Positions 10,827 to 23,057 are shown, counted from the stretch's first letter. The stretch: 64,000 nucleotides of DNA from Molossus alvarezi (GCA_037176705.1 CM073885.1:161996290-162060289), one strand, 5' to 3'. Made by a program: numbers and translations. The notes: generated by a model from the sequence alone, not told the origin.

Positions 10827-11065
10827 CCCGGGCCGGTTTGGCTCAGCATTACTACATCAGTCCATGGAACAAAGGGCCCCAGGTTCAATTTCTGTCAAGG
10901 TCACCTACCTTTGTTTCAGTTCAATCCCCAGCCCTGGTTGGGGTCATGCAGGAGGCAAGCAATGGATGTGTCTCTCTCACATCAATATTTCTCTCTCTCT
11001 CTTTTTTTCCCTTCCACTCTATCTAAAAATGGAATAATATCCTAGAGTGAGTATTAAAAATAATA
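10827..11065 (+). mobile_element. VES-type SINE, diverged
   Basis: Begins cgggccggtttggctcagca, contains ctctctcacatcaatatttct and ends tagagtgagtattaaaaa. Head-to-tail on +. Confidence 0.75.
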
Positions 11066-11129
11066 ATTAAAAAAATAATTTTAATTACAGTTTTTCAGAC
11101 ATTGAAGATTTCTTTTTCTTAAATTGATG

Positions 11130-11308
11130 TTATAAAGAGAAAGAGAGAGAAAGAGGGAAACATCTATCAGTTACCTTTCATCTCCCATAGGGGCCCTGAG
11201 ACCCTGTATCAAAACTAAAACCTGGGTATGTGCCTTGACTGGGAACAGAACCCATGACCCTTGTGTATACTGGGAGATGCTCCAAGCAACTAAGCCACCC
11301 AGCCAGGG
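11130..11308 (-). mobile_element. VES-type SINE, diverged
   Basis: Purine block agaaagagagagaaagaggg, then the head ending taagccacccagccaggg. Confidence 0.75.
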
Positions 11309-12091
11309 AGAAGATTTCTATTTTAAAAAATTAAAGAATGACTATTCTCATTATAAAAATCTTATATTCTCTGAAAAGTCTTTGAAAATTTGTATGTAGT
11401 TGGCCTAAGAACTTCCAGAATATGACCTGGTAAAATGGAGATTTCTGGTGGTGCAGAAGCTACATAAAAAGACTTGCTTTTCTGTTTTTCTTTCAGGAAC
11501 TATCTTGCTAGCAGGTGGATTTGGTAGTTGATAGGTCTGAGTTCTTATATAGAATAAGTGACTCATTCTCCTCTAATGCATTCCATTAACTCTCATGTCT
11601 AGAAATTGTTTTTAAAGAAATAAGACAACTGAATTCTAGAAAGTAAATTTGGACTGACTGTGATATACACCTTGCTTTCCCTATAGGATCGTTTATGACG
11701 CACTGTTGCCTCCTTGAACTAAAACGTGTCTGCGATGTCAGTGTTTTCTCTGTTACCTCTGCAGTTACAGTGGCACATCCTGATAGCACTTTCCCAAGGA
11801 AGCATTTTAAAATTTAAACAGGTCAATGGTGTTTATTTTTCAGGTTTTTTAGGCATAACATTTCAAATAAATTACATTTTTAGAGTTGATAATACAGTTG
11901 AAGGAAATGCGTAGAAAATATTCACAAAGATGATAGTCAAAAAGGTCATTAAGATTGGTTTTAAATATTTTCCAGGTTTTATTGGGTTGCGTGTAAGCAT
12001 GTTTAATAGTTTCATTAAGGTTAGCAAAATTTAGGCTGGGATAGTTGAACTAACTAAAATTTGTTTTTGGTTTCTTTTTTGGTTTTTGTTT
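11309..12091. other. Intergenic DNA without recognised content
   Basis: AT-rich; no exon, RNA gene or named repeat seen. Confidence 0.35.
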
Positions 12092-12306
12092 AAAATATTT
12101 TTTTTCTTTATTGATTTTACAGAGAGAGAAAGGGAGAGGGAGAAACAGACAGAATCATCAAGAGAGACATCAATTAGCCACCTCCTGTATGCCCCTCCCA
12201 CTGGGGATTTGGCCCACAACTTGTGCAGGTGCCCTGATCAGCAATTGAACTGGCGACCTTTTGGTGCATGGGTCAGTGCTTAACCACTGAGCCACACTGG
12301 CCAGGC
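12092..12306 (-). mobile_element. VES-type SINE of the tail class lacking cctcacc..gagga
   Basis: Starts ttctttattgattttacaga, ends gagccacactggccaggcag. The tail region differs from the copies that begin atcctcacccgagga, so at least two SINE subfamilies are present in the window. Confidence 0.8.
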
Positions 12307-12307
12307 A

Positions 12308-12475
12308 GTCTGCTGTTTACTGCTGTGTGCACTTGAGAGGATTCTTTTCTGTGCCTCAGTTTCCTCTCCTGTGAAAGGAGCACTAACAGGGTTGTTATGA
12401 GGACTAAGTGAGGTCGAACCTGTAGAGCATCTGGAAAGGGGCTTGACACTTAGAAAAGTGCTAAACAAACATTGC
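12308..12475 (+). mobile_element. MIR/L2-like fragment
   Basis: Contains the diagnostic order gcctcagtttcctc, ctgtgaaaggag, gttgttatgaggac, agtgctaaacaaac seen in ancient MIR/L2 repeats. Confidence 0.7.
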
Positions 12476-13724
12476 CCTTGATTTAAATGCTTTCTTTGAT
12501 TTACTTTAATTTTTTAAACTTTATACTTGTATGGATTAATACACATAAACTAAATAAGTTACTGAAAACTTCTCAACAGTTCTATGAATTAATGAGGAAA
12601 CAAACCTGTTGTTGAATCCATGTGGTTTCAAAGTCTCTGCCTTTGTATTCATATTTGTCTAATAATTAAGCAGTAAATCTAAAGATTTTTATATTACACA
12701 GAGGAAGGTTAAGTATAATGATTTTACCTGGACGTATGGATTGAAAGATTATTTAAAAGTGCAGGACATACTATAATGTGTGAAGTACTATTATTGCCAA
12801 TCATTTCTCATATTTTATAAACTATCCCGGCATAAGTGAACTGAAAAGAAGTGTTTATTATTTAGTCACCCTGCTATACTCTCAGTGTTAGGTCCACTTA
12901 GTTATAATTGGGGTAAGTAGATGTTAAAATATAAGTTTATAGTATAGTAAAGTTGAAAATAAACAGGATTTTAAGGAAGAAGGAAAGAGGACAGTGTTTT
13001 ATTGCTTGAAAGTGTTTACCGCCTGCTGTGTGTATCTGGTGTCATTTATTTGCCCTGTGTGGTGCTGAAAAGTGTCTTTCATGTACAGCTGCCTTGGCTG
13101 CCGAAGAGCTTGGCTTTGAGCTATTTCAAGCATTAATTCAGTAAGTGATATAGGAACATTTAAAATACTTCCATTGTGGACAGATTGCCATTTTAAATCT
13201 GTTCATACTGGAAAAAGGTACTCAGATACATGACTGAGAATTTTTTTATTTTCAAATTTAAAAAAATAATTTGTAAATATGTACCTAAATTATTCAAATT
13301 TCCCAATTAACTATCAAAATACTTTGTGTCACATTAAAAGCTTTTTCATCATTACAGTGAAAAATAATATTAGCTTAATGTTTCCCTGTCCAAAGTGAGT
13401 ATAAAGGTTTCTAGTAGAATAAATATTTGAATTATTATTTGTTTGTCAAAATATGCTTTCTATTATTCTCATTAAAGGGCCATGTTTCCATTAGAGCACG
13501 TAATCTGTTTTTTTTTTCAAAATAAATGGTAAGAATAACTATGGTAATAGAATTTTAGGTAGTATTTGATTTGGAATAGAAATTTCTTTTAAAAGGAGTC
13601 ATAAATGTATAACTTACCCTTGGTTTTCAGATATTTGTTAAATAATTTTCAGGCTTTATATAGTCACATTTTGTTTGTCTGTTTTTTCTGTTAATTTCAA
13701 CCAAGAATATTTTTCTACTGCTTT
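12476..13724. other. Intergenic AT-rich DNA
   Basis: Nothing supported on either strand; frequent short A/T runs. Confidence 0.35.
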
Positions 13725-13898
13725 TTTACATACAGTGGAAGGGAAGAAGAGAGAGATCAATTGATTTCTTCCTGCAGGACCCTGCACAGTGCTGGGGGTG
13801 GAACATGCAACCCAGGTATGTGCCCTTGACAGGGGATTGAACCTGCATCCCTTCAGGGTGAGGACTGATGCTCTAACCACTGACCCACACCAGCCAGG
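13725..13898 (-). mobile_element. VES-type SINE, truncated tail
   Basis: Purine block at left, head ending ccacaccagccagga at right; the tail part is missing. Confidence 0.75.
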
Positions 13899-13983
13899 AC
13901 TGGGAGTCTTTTTTTCCTGGGTAAATCTAGCTAAAGGTTTCTTTGTTCCCTTTATTATTATTGTTTTTATTATTATTTTTTTT

Positions 13984-14253
13984 TAATCCTCACCTGAGGT
14001 TATTTTTTCACTTATTTTCAGACAGAGTGGGAGGGAGGGAGGGAGGGAGGATGGAAGGGAAGGAGAGAGAGAGAGAGGGAGAGAGTGAAACATTGATGTG
14101 AGAGACACACATTCATTGGTTGTCTTCCATACAACCCCTACCAGGGCCAGGGACTGAACCCCAACTGAGGTACGTGCCCTTGAGCAGAATTGAACCTGCT
14201 ACTCTTTGGCCAGTGGGCTGATGCTCTAACTGCTGAGCCAAACTGGCCAGGGC
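13984..14253 (-). mobile_element. VES-type SINE
   Basis: Starts aatcctcacctgaggtta, has an expanded (GGGA)n block at about 14030-14056, ends caaactggccagggct. Confidence 0.85.
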
Positions 14254-14269
14254 TTGTTACATTTTTTTT

Positions 14270-16545
14270 TTAAAGAACAGGTTTTCATTTCATTGCTTTT
14301 TCTATTATCTATTTAGTCTCTTTGCATTTATTTCTGTTCTGAAATGTGTTTTTTTTTTTTCTTCTACCAATTTGAGGATTTATTTGTTCTTGTTCTAGTT
14401 CCTTGACATAAATAATCTAATTATGCAGCTCTAATAGAGATTTTAAATTTGACTATATATTCACTTGACCAGTGAATTTTGTACTCTTATATGTTTCATG
14501 TTACTAATTAGTGTCCTGTTTTTCAGCTTACAGAATCCTCTTTAATATTTCCTATAGTGCAGGTCTATTTTTATAAATATTGTTGAATTTTGTCTGTCTT
14601 GAAAGTCCATATGCCACCTTTATTACTGAATGATAAGTTACCTGGGTAAAGACTTATTGGTTGACAGGTTTTTTTAAATTTTTATTTTGAACACTTTGAT
14701 TATATGTATTACTATCTCTTCAGGCCTGTAAGGTTCCTGAGAAATCTTCTTGCAGTCTTATCAAGATTCCCTTGTATGTGATAATATATTTCTCCTTCTG
14801 CTTATAAAATTCTCCATTTATCTTTGATTTAAATATATATGTTTTTGTTGATTTTTCAGGAAGAGAGAGAGATAGAAGCATCTGAGTGAGAGAGAAACAT
14901 TGATTGGCTGCCTTCCTGGGGATCAAGCTCATAACCCGGGCATGTACCCTGCCTGGGAATCAAACCAGGACCTCTCAGTCCAGGGGATAATGCTCATTCC
15001 ATTAAACCACACCGGCCAGGCAGTTTGTCTTGATTTTTTAATAGTTTGATAATAATATGTCTTGGTGAAGATCTCTTCAGGTTGAATCTCTTTTGGGGAT
15101 TTTTGAGTTTTCTGTACCTGTACATCCATCTCTCTCTCCACATTTGGGAAGTTTCAACCATTATTGATTTAAATAAATTTTGTGTTCCTTTTTCCCTTTC
15201 TTTTCCTTCCAAGACTCCATAACACAAAAACGTTTATTCTCTGTGGAGCCCACAAGTCACATAGTTTGCACTTAGATTGCAGTCACCTTGTATAGGTTTT
15301 TTGGACTGGCTTCAGTGGCAAAACGCTAAATCTGGAGGTAGCTGCAAAGGTGCCAGCTGAGTGGCATGCAGCATCTGGTCTTGAGATGGCACAGTGCTAT
15401 AGCCTTTGTGAAACTCCATTGGCTGAGTATGACATTGGCTACACTGCAGGGTCTTCTGTCAGTGAATACGTCCTTGGTTCTGTGTGTAGCAGAGGTAGGT
15501 AGGGCTCTTGGGATCCTGAAAAGTGAAAGCTGCTGAGGCCTCTTTGTTCTCCCCTTTGCTCATGGGAGAATGTTCTAGCAGAGAGAATCCTTGGCTCCTG
15601 GCTTGGCACTCTACCACAGAGCAGTATCAGAAGTAGAATGAGGTACATAGGGAAGTACCACATTGCCTGAAACCTGGGGCACAGGTACACTTGCTGCGGC
15701 TTTGGTACTGATGTCTGGTGGTGCGTGTATGTGCAGATCTCCCATGGAACTTGGACTTGAGTCTCAGAGCCTCATGTAGTGACTCTGGCCAGCATGCAGG
15801 GATGCAGCAGTGGCACAGGTTTTGAGATGACAAGGTGCAGTGGTAGACTGGGGCTCAGGAGCAGGGTGCTGCAACAGCACAGCCTGGGGATGGTGGTCAG
15901 AGTCTCATTTGTGGCTCCAGTGGGGCAGGCACAGGTCAGCAGCAGCATGACCCCAGTTGTAGTCTGTAATAGAGGGACAAAGCCAAGATCCGGGGCCCTA
16001 TGTGAGGCACAGAGCAGTGGCAGCTCTCACACACATATGGTGAGGTGCTGTGGTGCCTTATCCTGGAGATCAGGGTGCATCAGTGACTGGGGCCCATGAA
16101 ACCAGGTGTCACTGCAGTGACAGCTTCAGCCTATGGGAGGAGACGAGGTGGGGAGGGAGAGGGGAGTGCTCTGGGCAGCTCCCTCCTCTGGGATCAGCAT
16201 TGGTGAAGTCTATGGAGACTTCTTAGCCAAGTCTGTGTCCTGTGCAGCAGAATACGTCTTGCTGGGGATCTTTTTTTCCCCTTGTGGTAAACTTCCTGCG
16301 AGGGGACCTTTTGGGGTGCCAATGGACTCTTGACTAGAGATGGGGTGACACAGGTAATGTGCTTCCCATACTTCTTTATGCAGCCTTCCTTGATTTTTTT
16401 TTAACTCTACTGGGTTTTTGCTACTTCTTTGTAGTCCTCTTAACTGGTTTTCTTCAGCTTGTAGTTGTTTGTTTATTGCTTTGTTTCAGTGGGAGATAAG
16501 CCCTGGGGCCTCCTAGCCCTCCATGTTGCTGAGGTCACCCCAAAA
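14270..16545 (-). mobile_element. Old L1 fragments, antisense, including 5' UTR
   Basis: On the minus strand the order runs from 16545 down: an L1-like 5' UTR start (ggggtgacctcagcaacatg), a long GC-richer UTR, ORF1 pieces at about 15227-15025 (SPRHIIIKLLKNQDK) and 14850-14720 (ITYKGILIRL, TLQA), the ORF1 C-terminus, then a short ORF2-linker-like stretch at about 14270-14400. A SINE (14850-15021) is inserted in ORF1. Frames are broken throughout; the ORFs on the + strand at 15779-16333 are shadows of the UTR. Confidence 0.65.
14850..15021 (-). mobile_element. VES-type SINE inside antisense L1 ORF1
   Basis: Purine block gaagagagagagatagaagc at left and head ending accacaccggccaggc at right; splits the antisense ORF1. 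Confidence 0.8.
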
Positions 16546-16667
16546 TATTTTGGTAAAATGGATTGTGCTGAGAGGTTATGAAAGAATAATTTAAATCATC
16601 TTTATGATTCTCTTTTGAGCCTGAGTTTAGCTATTCTACCTACATACAAAGACACTTTTGAAAAGTA

Positions 16668-16695
16668 TACACACACACACACACACACACACACA
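16668..16695 (+). repeat. (AC)n microsatellite
   Basis: About 13 uninterrupted AC units. Confidence 0.95.
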
Positions 16696-17001
16696 AGCAC
16701 ATATTACCATAATGTCCATTGTTAGCTAGGTTGCTTGAATGCCTTTGCCTAATTATAATATAACTACAGTATAATAGCTACATCACTGACTTTTGAAGTA
16801 TAATTTTAAAACCTCATCATACCTCAAATTTCATTGTAAATTACCATGTAGAAATTTAAGTTGTTGGATCAGTGAAGTTCTTATATACTCTTTTTGGACA
16901 CAAGTATCTTTATAAATACACTTTCTTTTATCTTGAAACTTTTTACTCTTGCAGATCTCTTCTTTTCTTGTCTGAAAATTTGAGGCATACAACTTCTAGG
17001 A

Positions 17002-17340
17002 ATAGTCATGTGCCACTTAACAGTAGGGATGCATCTTGAAAACTGCATCATTAGGATATTTTTATTTTGTCCTTGGTCAAATATCACAGAGTGCACTTAC
17101 ACAGCCTGAGCCAGGATAGCCTACTATGACAGTTGTATATGCTGTAATTTTATTTTATTCATTTACTTAAACTTTTTTATATGACTGGCAATGTTGTAGT
17201 TTTGTTTATACAGCATCACCACAAACATGAGCAACATGTAGTTTTATGATGTTAGAAATAGAAATTTTTCAGCTTCTTTAAAATCTTATGGGAGCACCAT
17301 CTTATATGGTGTCTGTGTCTTTATGGCACATGCCAGTATG
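17002..17340 (+). mobile_element. MER2/Tigger-type DNA transposon, internally deleted
   Basis: Left end agtcatgtgccacttaacag and right end gtctttatggcacatgccag are degenerate inverted repeats of each other. Internal phrases (agagtgcacttacacagcc, cagcatcaccacaaacatga, tttcagcttc..aaatcttatggga) match my memory of the MER2/Tigger family (pogo superfamily). No transposase frame remains. Confidence 0.7.
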
Positions 17341-18190
17341 TCTTTTCTTTTACAACTTAGTAGCAATATAAATTTAGGTTACCTAATTTTAGGTTTATAA
17401 ATCTATTTTCTTATATATCGAATGACAGTCACTATACTGGCTGCCAGCACTCACTGGACTCAGTTTGAGTAGCGAGAACTCGTCCTGGCGTCCTGGGCAT
17501 CCACAACACACGGGCAGTGTTTGAACCAGGGCTCAGCACTGCTGCGGCGGGGGGGAGGGGGGGGAGGACACACTCACAGCTCAGCCTGTCCCTGCTGACT
17601 CATTCCCAGACCCCTGATGGGAGTCTGTCCCAATTTTTTTCTCCCTCCCAGGGAACAAATGCAGTGGGATTCGAAGGATGTGAAAATTTATTATTTTCTA
17701 AATAGTTCTGCTAAATCTTTACCTTTGTTTCTCACTCCTGATCTTTGCTTTCTTCATGCTTAAATCACATAGAATAAAATCAAGCTGAGAGTTTGTCCTG
17801 GATGGAGGCCCCAGCTTAGGGCATGATGCTCAGAGACCAGAAGATTTTACTGGCCTCTACCTAGGAAGATCTGTCTGTTGATTCTCAGAAACCTTACATT
17901 GTGCTCCTAGGTAGCCAGAGGAATTCCTGCCAGACCTGGCGTGACTGCTAGTCTCCCAGGGCAAGATGCAGGTGTGGTCTCCAAGAGCATTTTCTGACAC
18001 AGCTTCATTCCTGGGCCACTGGGGGTTCATGCAGGGTCAGGGTTAGGCAGTGGGCTGCTGGGTTCTGAGTGCCCCTGGTCCCCAGCAGTAAGAAAGGCTG
18101 GCTCACCTTGGACAGGTGTTGGGGCAGAAAGGACAAGTGTCTGCCTGCTGAGTACTCTCGAAGTGTGAGCCCTGGCTCTCCCTCCCACAG
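17341..18190. other. Probable intron of the FRMD4-like relic
   Basis: Somewhat GC-richer than the surroundings, with a G-run at about 17548-17566; no exon recognised. Confidence 0.35.
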
Positions 18191-18418
18191 GACCTGAGCC
18201 AGAATGTCTGAAACAAGAGTTTGCCATTCAATCCCAGATTACGGAGGCTGCCCGCTACCTCACCAGTGACCCCTGTGTCAGCAAAAAACTGAAGAAACAA
18301 TGGAAACCCTCTCATCTGAATTCACTGATGAAGCTGCAGGAGCTGGAGAATGCAGTCAACAAGAACTGCATCAAGTCTGGAAAGAAACCCACCCAGAGGA
18401 CCTCACTTATCATTGATG
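18191..18418 (+). pseudogene. FRMD4A-like: FRMD4A/B-like relic, CUPID/DUF3338 exon
   Basis: A 228-bp exon between a good acceptor (cctcccacag) and a gtcagt donor, in phase to read PECLKQEFAIQSQITEAARY, VSKKLKKQ and KSGKKPTQRTSLIID. This is the conserved helical segment after the FERM domain of FRMD4A/FRMD4B, scaffold proteins that bind cytohesin and Par3 at epithelial junctions. In the functional proteins, as I recall them, it reads EFAIQSQITEAARRL, KKQRKTSYLNALKKLQEIENAINENRIKSG; here several Arg codons have become Trp, Cys or Tyr, as CpG decay would give. The frame is open here but the 3' exon at 26000 is broken, so I treat the set as an unprocessed duplicate relic. FRMD4A is favoured over FRMD4B only from the 3' part. 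Confidence 0.75.
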
Positions 18419-18479
18419 GTCAGTGCTGAGCCCACTCCCCATGATGGGCTGCCCCCACTGCCCCGGGGTATGGGCACCA

Positions 18480-18600
18480 GTCCTGTTAGTGGGCCAGAGC
18501 CCAACTCCTGGCATGACCTAAGCAAGCTATTTAACCACACTTTGCCTTCATTTTCTACCTATCAAATGAAGCTAATAAGACCTGAGGCCCTCTGATAGCA
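18480..18600 (+). mobile_element. MIR/L2-like fragment
   Basis: catgacctaagcaagctatt, ttgccttcattttctaccta and tcaaatgaagctaataagac follow the MIR/L2 pattern. Confidence 0.55.
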
Positions 18601-19084
18601 ATAAAGTGCACTCAGGTCCTTAGATGAAAGGGTTTTGCCAACCAGACTATTATTTTTACTGTTTATTGCCTCCCTGGGAGAGCCTGCAGCCATGAGCTAA
18701 ATGCTCTCCCAGCCCTTCTGTGTGCTAAGCTCAGTTGACTGTGCCTGTTCAGCTGTCCTAAGGGCTGAGCAGCCTGTCCCAGTCTAGAGGGAAAGGTGGA
18801 CATCTGGGCTGCCTGCAGCCAGCACCCCGTCACCTCTGTGCTCCTCTTTGTTGGGACCCAGATCTGAAGCTGAGCTGGGAGCACTGGGCTGCCCAGTCTG
18901 ACTGTCTGGAGCCCTGAACCCAGGGAGGAGAGCTTAGGAGTTTGTGTGATTATATTTGGTAAACACTAGAAGGAAACACCCCCCTCAAAATCCAACAACA
19001 AGTATCAAAACTATCAAGTTTCCATATGTTAAATCATTTTTTTCTAAATAAGCAAATTGTTTGAAATATATGTGGAGATACAGA

Positions 19085-19160
19085 CATAGATAGATGATAT
19101 AGATATAGAGATAGAGAGATGGAGATAAAGATAGAGATTTAGATAGATATGGATAAAGAT
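19085..19160 (+). repeat. Degenerate (GATA)n tract
   Basis: Mixed gata, gagata and gatatag units. Confidence 0.85.
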
Positions 19161-19194
19161 TGTTTCATCATGTTTTTATGTTTAAAAACCTTTT

Positions 19195-19415
19195 TCTCCA
19201 GGAAGACAAAGTAGAATGGTGGCAACCAAGGGCTGGGGCTGGGACAGTGGGGACCTGTGTTAATGGGAACAGAGTTGCCCTTTGGGAAGATGAAGAACTT
19301 CTGCTGATGGACGGTGGTGATGGTTGCACAACAATGTGAATGTACTTACAGCCACTGAGCTGTACAGAAAAATGGTTAAAATGGTAAATTTTATGTATAT
19401 TTTACCACAATTTTG
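19195..19415 (+). mobile_element. Old L1 3'-end fragment
   Basis: The order tggtggcaaccaagggctgg, ggtggtgatggttgcacaac, aatgtg..tgtacttaca, gccactgagctgtac, aaaatggtaaattttatgta matches a widespread L1M 3' end. Confidence 0.65.
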
Positions 19416-19426
19416 TATCTATTTAG

Positions 19427-19456
19427 AGAGATAGATGATAGATAGATGGATGGATG

Positions 19457-19495
<39 letters not shown>

Positions 19496-19510
19496 GAATG
19501 ATAGATAGAA
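19427..19510 (+). repeat. (GATA)n / (GATG)n microsatellite
   Basis: About nine uninterrupted GATA units with GATG units at the left; it follows the A/T end of the L1 fragment. Confidence 0.95.
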
Positions 19511-19954
19511 TCTGCAACCTAAAACTGTGGGCATACTGGAGCAGCAATGATATTTTAGGCTCTAAGATGCCAGAGTCTCCTAGGTATTCTGAATCCATCA
19601 AGCAATACAAATAGTGAATTTCTGATTTCAAAAAGAAGAGAGACCATAAGAAATCTCTTTGCTGTAGTAAATGGGGAATAACTATTCCATATTACCCTGT
19701 TGTCCTTGGCCAACACTTGGTCACTTTCTTTTCTACTTCCTAGCGGAGCTGCCATCCACTGCTCTTCTCCTCTGCCCCCCTGAAGGCACTTGGGGGTCCT
19801 GGCTCCAGTATAACATCTGGGGTGGGCACAGAGCCCAGTTTGGAGGGGCGCTGCAGGGAGGGGCCCTCACTGGTCAGCTACAGAAGAGCCTGGTTTTCCA
19901 GCCAGCTCAGTAATGGCTGTTCTGTCAGGAATGCCACAGAGTCTGTTTCCACAT

Positions 19955-20030
19955 CATGTCTGTGCTAGCTGGTGACTGAACCCATCCGAGCCTTGGGTAT
20001 GATTCCCAGTCAAGGCCACATACCCACCAA
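19955..20030 (+). mobile_element. VES-type SINE fragment
   Basis: Only the mid-head is kept: ccttgggtatgattcccagt followed by caaggccacatacc. Confidence 0.6.
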
Positions 20031-20283
20031 GAATATAACTTCTCTGTTTTGATGCCTCTTTTAAGTAATATTTTCATTACACAAGCCATTTGAATTAGAG
20101 GAGTAATTAAAATTCTTTTTAGTTTCTTAGCATAACCCCCCTCCTCTGAGAAAAAAACACTAAACTTAGTATCTGAAGACTTGAGACCTTTTACTAATGT
20201 TGCCAGGGGAGCAGAGCTATCCCGGACAAACAAGCTCCCCAGATGTGCCTCAGTTTCCCCAGCTGTTAAAGGGAGAGGATCAC

Positions 20284-20538
20284 ACTGACCAGTGTGGCTC
20301 ACTGGTTAGAACCGCCCTGCACACCAGAATGTCTTGGGTATGATTCCCGGTCAAAGGCACATACCTGGGTTGAAGATTCGATCTCCGACCTGGACAGGGC
20401 ACAAGCAGGAGGCAATCAATCAATGTGTCTCTCTCACATCGATGCTTCTCCTCTCTCATTGTCTCTTCCTCCCTTCGACTCCCTCTAAAAATAAAATCAC
20501 TGGAAAAAACATCCTCTGGTGAGCATTAACAAAAAAAA
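20284..20538 (+). mobile_element. VES-type SINE
   Basis: gaccagtgtggctcactggt head, cacatacctgggttg, ctctctcacatcgatgcttc, tail cctctggtgagcattaac plus A-rich. Confidence 0.85.
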
Positions 20539-20677
20539 GAGGGGGAACATTACCTTACTGTTTCACTCTTTGGCATGTTCTCTTGGGTATTTGAATGGGG
20601 TCTATGAAAATAAGCTTTATAGAGGCAGAAGCTATACTTAGCAGTTTATTTCTTTACTAATGACTTCATAGTTTATT

Positions 20678-20880
20678 GAGCCTGGTCAGTGTGGCTCAGT
20701 AGATTGAGTGTGGTCCCATGGACTGAGAAGTCCCAGTGTGATTCCTGGTCAGGGAAGGTGCCTGAATTGCAGGCTCAATCCCCAGTAGGGGGCATGCAAG
20801 AGGGAGCCAATCCATGTATCTCTCTCACATCAATGTTTCTCTCTCTCTCTCCATTCCTCTCTAAAAAAATCAATTTAAAA
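20678..20880 (+). mobile_element. VES-type SINE
   Basis: cctggtcagtgtggctcagt to tctaaaaaaatcaatttaaa. Imperfect direct repeats agttTattgag / agttCattgag lie on both sides. Confidence 0.8.
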
Positions 20881-20889
20881 GGAAGTTCA

Positions 20890-21297
20890 TTGAGAAGCCA
20901 TCTGTCGCCTACCCTGTGAGCAAAACCAGGTTCCTTACAGAAGTTTCACATTTGTACAATAAACAGCAGTTCACTCTCTTGGGTTCTGTCAGAACAGGCC
21001 TGGGGTTGGGTGGGGACAGTGCTGTGGCCTAAGCAGGCCGGGCAGCCTTTACAGTGGACGTGAAGCTACCCAGCACTGCAGTGCCTGTCACACAAGGACA
21101 CAGACTGGTTGGCGCTGTGTCAGGAAGGGGTGAGCTGATGCCCCCCACAGGGACTGTCATCACATTTTGGTTGTGTTTCACAGGTTATTTCTGATCAGGC
21201 GGAGAAGGCTATGGGATGGTCCTACACATGATTTTCACAGACAGGGCTTTGTTTAAGGGATTTGATTATCTCTGACTTCTGTTTTTTGTCTTTGCAG
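20890..21297. other. Intron of the FRMD4-like relic
   Basis: Unique-looking DNA; ends in a polypyrimidine stretch and tttgcag acceptor for the exon at 21298. Confidence 0.45.
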
Positions 21298-21354
21298 ATG
21301 GAAATATTGGCAGTGAAGACAGTTCCCTCTCAGATGCCCTTGTTCTGGAGGATG
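21298..21354 (+). pseudogene. FRMD4A-like: FRMD4A/B-like relic, small exon
   Basis: A 57-bp exon with acceptor tgtctttgcag and donor gtaggt. Joined in phase to the exon ending at 18418 it reads D-GNIGSEDSSLSDALVLED, against GNIASEDSSLSDALVLED as I recall the functional protein. The perfect exon order, phase and splice dinucleotides show that the copy arose by DNA duplication, not by reverse transcription. Confidence 0.8.
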
Positions 21355-22180
21355 GTAGGTTGTCCACTTCCTGCTTGAGAACAGGAGGCAAGATCAAACT
21401 GGGATTAAGCTGCGTAGTCCGGGGCGGGCCAGTGTAAAGGCGAGAGCTGGGCCTACATGGCAGCGGCCTCCCTGCCCTTCTCTCCCTTCCTACGCCACCG
21501 GTATGGTTGGGAGGTGACTGGTGTGACATAAACCATGTCTGTTGAAATTTAGTGTTTCCTGTGGCTGAGAGGTGAGATCTTAGGTGGTTTTCAGTGAGTC
21601 ATATTTTACCTTACTAGTTCCCAGATACTTTTACCTGAACAGAGAGTCTGTGCACTGTGCATAGTCTCCTTTTCAGTGTGCATAATTTGTGTTGGAAAAA
21701 GGCAGACAGAGGTTTGCATCACTAATCAAAGGCTGAAACCTGCCAGGGGAACCTGGAGGTAGCAGGAGAAACAGCAGTGATCCCCACCCGGACCATCAGC
21801 CACCACCTCACATAGAAGAGGAAAAAATTCCAACCCATAACCATCTCTGAGCATGTTCCTCTGAATTTAACCTTAACCTTGTGAGGCCAGGGCATCAATG
21901 AAATGGAAATATATTAAGTGGCAGTTAATTTTTTGCCCCTTAGGGAAACTCAGGTGAGCAGTGAGAAGTGGCTATTCAGATGGAACACATACAAGGTTTA
22001 CCTAAGTCAGAGTAATGAGGATAACTGCAAAAAAATAATTATTGCTGTGGGAAAAGCTGGTGGGTTATTCACCCAGTTGTCTTGGCCCTGCTATTAGTAA
22101 TCAGAGTGTAATATTTTACTGTCACCTCTGTTACATGGTGGGAAGGAAGTGGGGCAGGGGAGCAGGCTGCTGTTTTTGTT
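21355..22180. other. Intron of the FRMD4-like relic
   Basis: No exon or element I can name. Confidence 0.35.
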
Positions 22181-22194
22181 TTGGGGTTTTTTTG

Positions 22195-22345
22195 TTTTTT
22201 GTTTTTGCTTGAACAATAGAAATTTATTTCTGGACACTCTGGAGGTGGCAAGTCCAAGATCAAGGTGCTGGTCAGGTAGGTTTTTTTCTGAGGCCTCATC
22301 TCATGGCTTGTATGTGGTGCCACCTTGCTATATGCTCACATGATC
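22195..22345. mobile_element. Old interspersed repeat fragment, family not assigned
   Basis: Phrases aatagaaatttatttctgga, gaggtggcaagtccaagatc and caaggtgctggtcagg belong to a common old mammalian repeat. Confidence 0.5.
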
Positions 22346-22821
22346 TTTATTAATTAATTAATGTATTTACTCTTTACAATTATAATGTTTAAAATTTAAT
22401 TTTTATTGTTGACATTACAGATGTCCCCTATTTTTCCTCCTTTTCCCCACTCTGCCCAGACCTAGCCCTCCCCTCCCTTGGCCCTCACCACTTTGTTCTC
22501 TGTGTCCATGCGCTAAGCACACTTGTTCTTTGGCTAATTTTTTCACCTTCTTTTACCTGTTGCTCCTCCCACCTCTCCTCTGACATCTGTCAGTCTGTTC
22601 CATGTCCCTGGTTCTGTTTAGTATGTCAGTTTATTTTGTTCTTTAGATTTCATATATAAGTGAGATCATATAATATTTGTCTTTCTCTGACTGGCTTATT
22701 TCACTTAGCATTACAGTCTCTATGCCCATCCATGCTGTCCCAAAAGGTAAGAGTTTCTTCCTTTTTACAGCTGCATAGAATTCCATTGTGTAAACGTACA
22801 ATACCTTTTTTTTTTTTTTTT

Positions 22822-23057
22822 ATCCTCACCCGAGGACATTTTTCTATTTTTTGTTCAGATAGAGTGGGAGGGAAAGAGAGGGGTAGAGAGAGAGAAACAT
22901 TGACGTGAAAGGGACACATCGAGTGGCTGCTTTCCGCACAACCCAACCAGGGCCGCGGACAAACTGCAACCAAGGTACATGCCCTTAGTGGGAACCGAAC
23001 CCAGGTCTCTCCGGACAGCAGGCGAGCGCTCTAACCGCTGAGCCAAACCGGCCAGGG
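22822..23057 (-). mobile_element. VES-type SINE inside L1
   Basis: Starts atcctcacccgaggacattt, ends caaaccggccagggc. acaatacctttttt at about 22799-22812 is repeated after the SINE (acaataccttttttat). Confidence 0.9.

Noticed and set aside
15439..16333. ORFs of 83-106 aa on both strands
   Set aside because: They lie in the old antisense L1 5' UTR; no conserved domain.
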